56,235 bases of DNA from Streptomyces canus 299MFChir4.1 (lineage in GTDB: Bacteria > Actinomycetota > Actinomycetes > Streptomycetales > Streptomycetaceae). Position 1 is the stretch's first letter. Each line of letters opens with the position of its first letter. This document shows positions 52,729 to 56,235 of the stretch, piece after piece. The notes beneath the pieces were generated by a model, which saw nothing but the letters and a program-made list of their open reading frames with translations, did not search any database and was not told the DNA's origin. The position numbers and the translations under genes are program-made. Where the stretch lies: contig NZ_KB911624.1 of assembly GCF_000383615.1 (NCBI RefSeq), positions 1-56,235 of the forward strand, read 5' to 3'.

Positions 52729-54708
52729 GTGCTGTCGGTCATCGTGGGACGCACCGGTCCCTTCACCGGTCAAAGCGTGGTCCTGGGAGACGCTCCCCTG
52801 ACGTTCGGGCGCAACAGTGAGAACGATGTCATCATCGTGAGTGTCAGTGCTTCCCGCTTCCACGCCGAGATCGTCGCAGAGAACGGCGCGTACGTCCTTC
52901 GCGACCGCGGCAGCAGGAACGGCACCTTCGTCAACGAACAGCGGGTCGATCGGCGTCAGTTGGCGCCCGGCGACACCATACGCATCGGCGACGAGACGTT
53001 CCTGTTCGAGACCCAGGAAGCCGTGGAGACGGTCATGGACCTCTCCCAGATGGACCTGCCGCGCGCCGGCGCGGTCGTGGACCCGGGAGTCCTGCGGGTC
53101 ACGGTGAGCGGCGGCGGTCCCGTCGGCCTCGCTTTCGCGCTGCTGCTGGAGGAGGCCCTGTCCGGGCGGGTCGCTGTCACCGTCTACGACGGCCGGTGGG
53201 TCCGCAGCGGCACCTCCGTCGTCTGGAAGGACGCCGCCCAGGGCAACGTCCGCCGCCAGCAGGTCGTGACCGTCCAGAGCCGGCAGTACCTGGCGCTGAC
53301 GGACGAGATGCAGACGGCAATGTTCGGCGACAGCGGCCAGTTCTCCGAGATGTGGCCGCTGGGCCCCGACTCCGTGGACGGACAGCCGCCCCGCAACATA
53401 CGTATCGCCTACATCGAGGACCGGCTGCTCGAGCTGGCCAACCGCAAGTCCGCCATCCGGCTGGTGCCCAAGCGGTTCGACGTGGCCGAGCAGGAACACC
53501 TCATAGCCCGCGACCACGTGCTGGTCATCAGCGAGGGCGGCCGCTCCCGCACCCGTGAGCACTTCGCCGACCGCTTCGGCATGGCCGACGCCTCCATCTA
53601 CTCCCTCGACGGCGAGCACATCCAGGACGTGGTGCTCGGGCTCAAGGTCAAGTCCCGCCTGTCGGACCCGATGGGCGTGCTGCTGACCGTGGCGCAGAAC
53701 CGGTTCCTGCTCAACTCGCTGCGCGGCGAGGGCTTTTTGAACATGCGCCTCACCCGGGAGGAGGCACGCAACGTCATCGGCATCGACCCGGTGCGCCAGG
53801 TCTTCGAGGAGTGCATCGCGGCCCGGCCGTGCCTGATGAGCCGCCACGAGGACAACGAGTTCGCCTGCCCGACCCACGGCACGCTTTTCCTCCCGGCGCT
53901 GCTGCGCAGCTCACCGCTGTGGAAGCGCATCCTGGAGGGGCTGCAGCTGTTCGACGTTCCCGAAGAGGACCTCAGCGCCATCACGTCATTCCGCCTCGAC
54001 ATGGTCCAGCGCCCGCGGTTCACAGCCCAGCTCACCCGCCCGGCCGCGGACCGTCCGGGAACGTACGGGTTCCTGTTGGGAGACGCGGCCAACGCCATCC
54101 ACTTCTGGCCCGGGCGCGGTCTCAACAGCGGTCTCGCCTCGGCCGTCTCGCTGGCCCGCTCCCTCAGCCGGGTCTGGCGCGGACGGCCGCTGCGCGACGC
54201 GGACTTCATCCGGCACGAGGCGGCGATGTCCATGCTCCAGTACCGGCACAAGAGCCGCGCATGGAACGCCATGGTCACGACGGACGAGCGGGGCGTGACC
54301 CGAGCGATCAAGGACATCATCGAAGGCAGCATGGAGGCCACGGCGACATCGGCACGGACGGATGCCACAAACCAGAAGCCCTCTGCTCCGGCCGCGGCCT
54401 CAAACTCGGCGGAAGCCCACCTGGAGATCCTCCTCGACCGCATGCGGGCCATCCGCGAACGACTCGCACCTCGCCTGCCGGGCCTTCCCGACGACGAGGT
54501 GCTCCGGACCCACCTCTCCTCCCTGGCGCCGGCAACTCTGCGGACACTTCAGGAGAGCGGTGCGTGGGACACGCTGATCGTTGGCGGCGAGGAGGCGGAC
54601 ATCGACATTTTCTATCAGCAGGACGCACCGGTCTTCGTCCCGGCCACTCGACGGCCGCCCGAGCCGCTCCCCGACCCCCGCGCCGCGGGACTCCTCGATC
54701 TGGGCTGA
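52729..54708 (+). CDS. FHA domain fused to an FAD-dependent monooxygenase
   Basis: 659 residues from GTG 52729, with AAGGAG ideally placed. Residues 1-95 are a complete FHA phosphothreonine-binding domain (LTFGRNSEND, SASRFHAEIV, DRGSRNGTFVN). From 120 on is an FAD-binding oxidoreductase: VLRVTVSGGGPVGLAFALLL (GxGxxG-like nucleotide site), IAYIEDRLLELANRKSAIRL, and the conserved GD motif TYGFLLGDAANAIHFWPG (about 445-465) with GLNSGLASAVSLARSLSRVW. The C-terminal 150 residues are helical and Ala/Pro-rich. It follows the kinase by 54 bases. It probably oxidises an organic substrate only when the FHA domain is engaged. Substrate unknown; the fusion is unusual. Confidence 0.88.
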   Translation: MLSVIVGRTGPFTGQSVVLGDAPLTFGRNSENDVIIVSVSASRFHAEIVAENGAYVLRDRGSRNGTFVNEQRVDRRQLAPGDTIRIGDETFLFETQEAVETVMDLSQMDLPRAGAVVDPGVLRVTVSGGGPVGLAFALLLEEALSGRVAVTVYDGRWVRSGTSVVWKDAAQGNVRRQQVVTVQSRQYLALTDEMQTAMFGDSGQFSEMWPLGPDSVDGQPPRNIRIAYIEDRLLELANRKSAIRLVPKRFDVAEQEHLIARDHVLVISEGGRSRTREHFADRFGMADASIYSLDGEHIQDVVLGLKVKSRLSDPMGVLLTVAQNRFLLNSLRGEGFLNMRLTREEARNVIGIDPVRQVFEECIAARPCLMSRHEDNEFACPTHGTLFLPALLRSSPLWKRILEGLQLFDVPEEDLSAITSFRLDMVQRPRFTAQLTRPAADRPGTYGFLLGDAANAIHFWPGRGLNSGLASAVSLARSLSRVWRGRPLRDADFIRHEAAMSMLQYRHKSRAWNAMVTTDERGVTRAIKDIIEGSMEATATSARTDATNQKPSAPAAASNSAEAHLEILLDRMRAIRERLAPRLPGLPDDEVLRTHLSSLAPATLRTLQESGAWDTLIVGGEEADIDIFYQQDAPVFVPATRRPPEPLPDPRAAGLLDLG

Positions 54709-54853
54709 CGTCCTATGACCCGTGCGCCTCTGATCTCGCGCCCCGGGACGCGGTCCTATCTGTTGTGGTCTTGCAGGGTCCTGCGCCAGACCTGTTTCTG
54801 AACCTCAAATCGGCAGACCAAAGGCTGTCAGCCTGCCTGAGATAGGAGCTTTG

Positions 54854-54904
54854 CGTATGCGTTCGGGGGGCTGGTCACAGTGACCAGCCCCCCGAACGCA
54901 TACG
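54854..54904. repeat. 51-bp palindrome
   Basis: Arms 54854-54878 (starts cgtatgcgttcggggggctg) and 54880-54904 are exact reverse complements of 25 bases around a single A. The central part, GGTCACAGTGACC, recurs at 55179-55191. It lies about 145 bases beyond the stop of the FHA-monooxygenase gene. Confidence 0.9.
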
Positions 54905-54937
54905 TGTCGACGACGGCTGAATCAGCCGTCGTCGACA
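54905..54937. repeat. 33-bp palindrome abutting the 51-bp palindrome
   Basis: tgtcgacgacggctga (54905-54920) and its exact reverse complement (54922-54937) flank one A. It begins at the base after the first palindrome ends, so two cruciform-capable units stand side by side. Confidence 0.9.
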
Positions 54938-54967
54938 GATGGTTGACCCGGCTACCGCTCGTGGCCG

Positions 54968-55189
54968 TTGTCGTTCTCCGGTTCCAGGCAGTGGCGCCGG
55001 GACCGCCGGTTGCGCAAGCGGGTGGCCGGGGAGTTGCGTGGTGCCGGCGGCCGGGCCAAGTGCCCCGAGTACGGGGCGACTTGGGTGGCCGGGGTGGACC
55101 GCCGTTCGAACGCGGTCTACTGCTCGCGGCGGTGCGCCACGAGGGCCTGGAGGGCCCGGAAGGAGACGTTCGGCGAACGGTCACAGTGA
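54968..55189 (+). CDS. Small zinc-ribbon-like protein
   Basis: 73 residues from TTG 54968. A basic start (RQWRRDRRLRKRVAGELRG) leads to KCPEYGATWVAGVDRRSNAV and YCSRRCATRAWRARKE. In actinobacterial relatives the first pair is CxxC; here it reads CPEY, so one ligand is lost, while CSRRC supplies the second pair. It may bind DNA. It lies between two copies of the GGTCACAGTGACC motif. Confidence 0.55.
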   Translation: MSFSGSRQWRRDRRLRKRVAGELRGAGGRAKCPEYGATWVAGVDRRSNAVYCSRRCATRAWRARKETFGERSQ

Positions 55190-55192
55190 CCG
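55178..55192. promoter_or_regulatory. Second copy of the GGTCACAGTGACC palindrome
   Basis: CGGTCACAGTGACCG at 55178-55192 overlaps the stop codon of the zinc-ribbon gene. Its 13-base core equals the centre of the palindrome at 54854-54904. Confidence 0.7.
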
Positions 55193-55579
55193 CATCGCGA
55201 ACGCGACCGAATCCCAACTCCGGTCAGAGGGCGGTCAATTACGGTCGTCCGTTGTGATCGTCGCATTTCCGGTCTGACTCTCGGTCGGGAAGCGAGCCGG
55301 GTCTCGCCACGGCTGCTTGGCCGTGCACTGGTCCGCGGTGGGTGGTGAATGCCATGCCCGAAGAGATCGAGTCCGCCGACAAGGTCGGCAGCGTCAGCGG
55401 GAACCGCTAACTCACGGAGCGAAGCGTATCGATACGAAGCCGCATGGCCAGCGTCGACGGGGCTCAGATCGGCTTGCCGTGTGCCCATGCCGCAAAGACT
55501 GAACGGGCCCACGGCAAGCGTTCGCGAGCAACTTGCCTCAGGCGTAGCCGACTTGACTTCGGACTGGTGCCTGAGCACC
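55193..55579. other. Gap without recognised gene
   Basis: About 390 bases. Several short frames exist but none resembles a family or has a convincing start. Confidence 0.45.
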
Positions 55580-56156
55580 TCAGGTTGTACGGCTGTCAAT
55601 CTCTCGCTGCACTGCATCGCACGCGACCCTGATCTCCGTCAAGGCTGTGCCCTGTTGCCTGGACGGTTCCAAGAGTTCATCCAGGTCGCCCCGCTTGCCC
55701 GCCAGCTTCTTTCCGTAGCAGTCCGGCAGCATGGTCTTCTGGTAGACGTCGATGCGGGCGACGACGTCACCGAACGGCAGGTCGGGAGAGCGGCGTTCGG
55801 CCTGTTTGACCCGACTGCGCAGTTCGTTCAGCCCGACCCTCCGTGGCCTTCTTCTTCGTCTCCGTCGCCTTCTTGTGCTTGCGCACCTGGCTGGTGACCT
55901 AGATGGTGATCAAGAGCGTGCCCAGGCCGATCACGGCGGGCCACGTCCAGGTGCTGTCGAAGTTGTCCTGGGAGGCGTTACTGCCCAGCATCACGCGGAT
56001 GCGTGGCTGATACGCGGTTTTCACCTCGGAGTTCTCAGGGCTCCGTCCACGGCACGAGTCCGGGCCCGCGCCCAGGGCGGCCGGATCGCGATCTGCGGCA
56101 CTGCTTCTCGCCCTCTGACGATGCCCAAAAGCTTCCGTACCGGCCCAACTAGACAC
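55580..56156 (-). pseudogene. Membrane-anchored coiled-coil protein, decayed
   Basis: A helix WPAVIGLGTLLITI is followed by an in-frame TAG, then VTSQVRKHKKATETKKKATE; after a shift the text continues LNELRSRVKQAERRSPDLPF, GDVVARIDVYQKTMLPDCYG and DELLEPSRQQGTALTEIRVA to a stop at 55580. Together they describe a short membrane anchor and a 100-residue charged helical domain. One nonsense codon and one frameshift. Family not recognised. Confidence 0.5.
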
Positions 56157-56200
56157 TCGGCGCCCTGACGGGCTGCACGCCAGTCGCAGAACCCGGGCCA

Positions 56201-56230
56201 GATCAGGTTGCTTATATAAGTAACTTGATC
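56201..56230. promoter_or_regulatory. A+T-rich 30-bp imperfect palindrome
   Basis: gatcaggttgcttat (56201-56215) and ataagtaacttgatc (56216-56230) pair at 13 of 15 positions. The low GC content is striking against the surrounding DNA. Candidate operator or recombination site at the window edge. Confidence 0.45.
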
Positions 56231-56235
56231 TAAGG

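Noticed and set aside
54854..54937. Chromosome telomere
   Set aside because: Streptomyces telomeres have several spaced palindromes with characteristic loops at a DNA end; here two abutting palindromes with single-base centres lie inside.
1..56235. CRISPR arrays, tRNA or rRNA genes
   Set aside because: No spaced direct repeats, no cloverleaf-like sequences and no rRNA text were recognised.

Overview
This is high-GC actinobacterial DNA, almost certainly from a Streptomyces chromosome arm or a large plasmid. The evidence is strong third-position GC bias, GTG/TTG starts, Streptomyces-type families (DUF6461, DUF6207, DUF6292, MmyB-like XRE regulators, PucR/CdaR) and many IS5/IS21/IS256/ISL3 relics. 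There is no rRNA, tRNA, CRISPR array or core-gene cluster. All family names were assigned by reading the translations, not by database search.

Left part (1-15.9 kb): IS256 relic, PLP-dependent decarboxylase, carbamoyltransferase scrap, AraC regulator divergent from an acyl-CoA-dehydrogenase-fold flavoprotein, IS5 and SDR scraps. Then come a secreted lipase, a MerR regulator and an Old Yellow Enzyme; the lipase and OYE share the same MerR-type promoter. Next are an IS21 element with intact istA and a scrambled istB, a Gfo/Idh/MocA oxidoreductase divergent from an XRE regulator, and relics of an IS5 element and a Tn554-like integrase module.

Middle part (15.9-33.5 kb): a MarR regulator divergent from a hydrolase plus F420-type oxidoreductase operon with a perfect operator palindrome; a 2.05-kb IS5/IS1031-type element (17801-19846) with matching ends and TTA target duplications that carries a phosphotransferase passenger; membrane proteins (one frameshifted), DUF6207, a pyrE-like gene and an ISL3 relic. 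A complete beta-glucoside/oligosaccharide utilisation locus follows (binding protein, two permeases, GH1 beta-glucosidase, divergent LacI repressor and paired 14-bp operators), then a decayed epimerase and a small ORF with an in-frame amber codon.

Right part (33.5-56.2 kb): two DUF6461 genes, a secreted NucA/NucB-like nuclease, scraps of a Y-family polymerase, DUF6292 and a Ser/Thr kinase, a PucR regulator, an alpha/beta hydrolase, a TnsA-like endonuclease relic, a threonine dehydratase-like gene with a YheO-type regulator and a stub of an aldehyde dehydrogenase, more IS5 scraps, an XRE regulator divergent from an SDR, a TPR membrane protein, a GIY-YIG protein and a zinc-hook coiled-coil gene broken by one opal codon. 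The most unusual locus is at 51070-54708: a receptor-type Ser/Thr kinase followed 54 bp later by an FHA domain fused to an FAD monooxygenase, suggesting phospho-dependent control of a flavoenzyme. Nested long palindromes follow it.

Overall the window mixes intact regulator-enzyme pairs with a dense graveyard of mobile elements, typical of an accessory arm.
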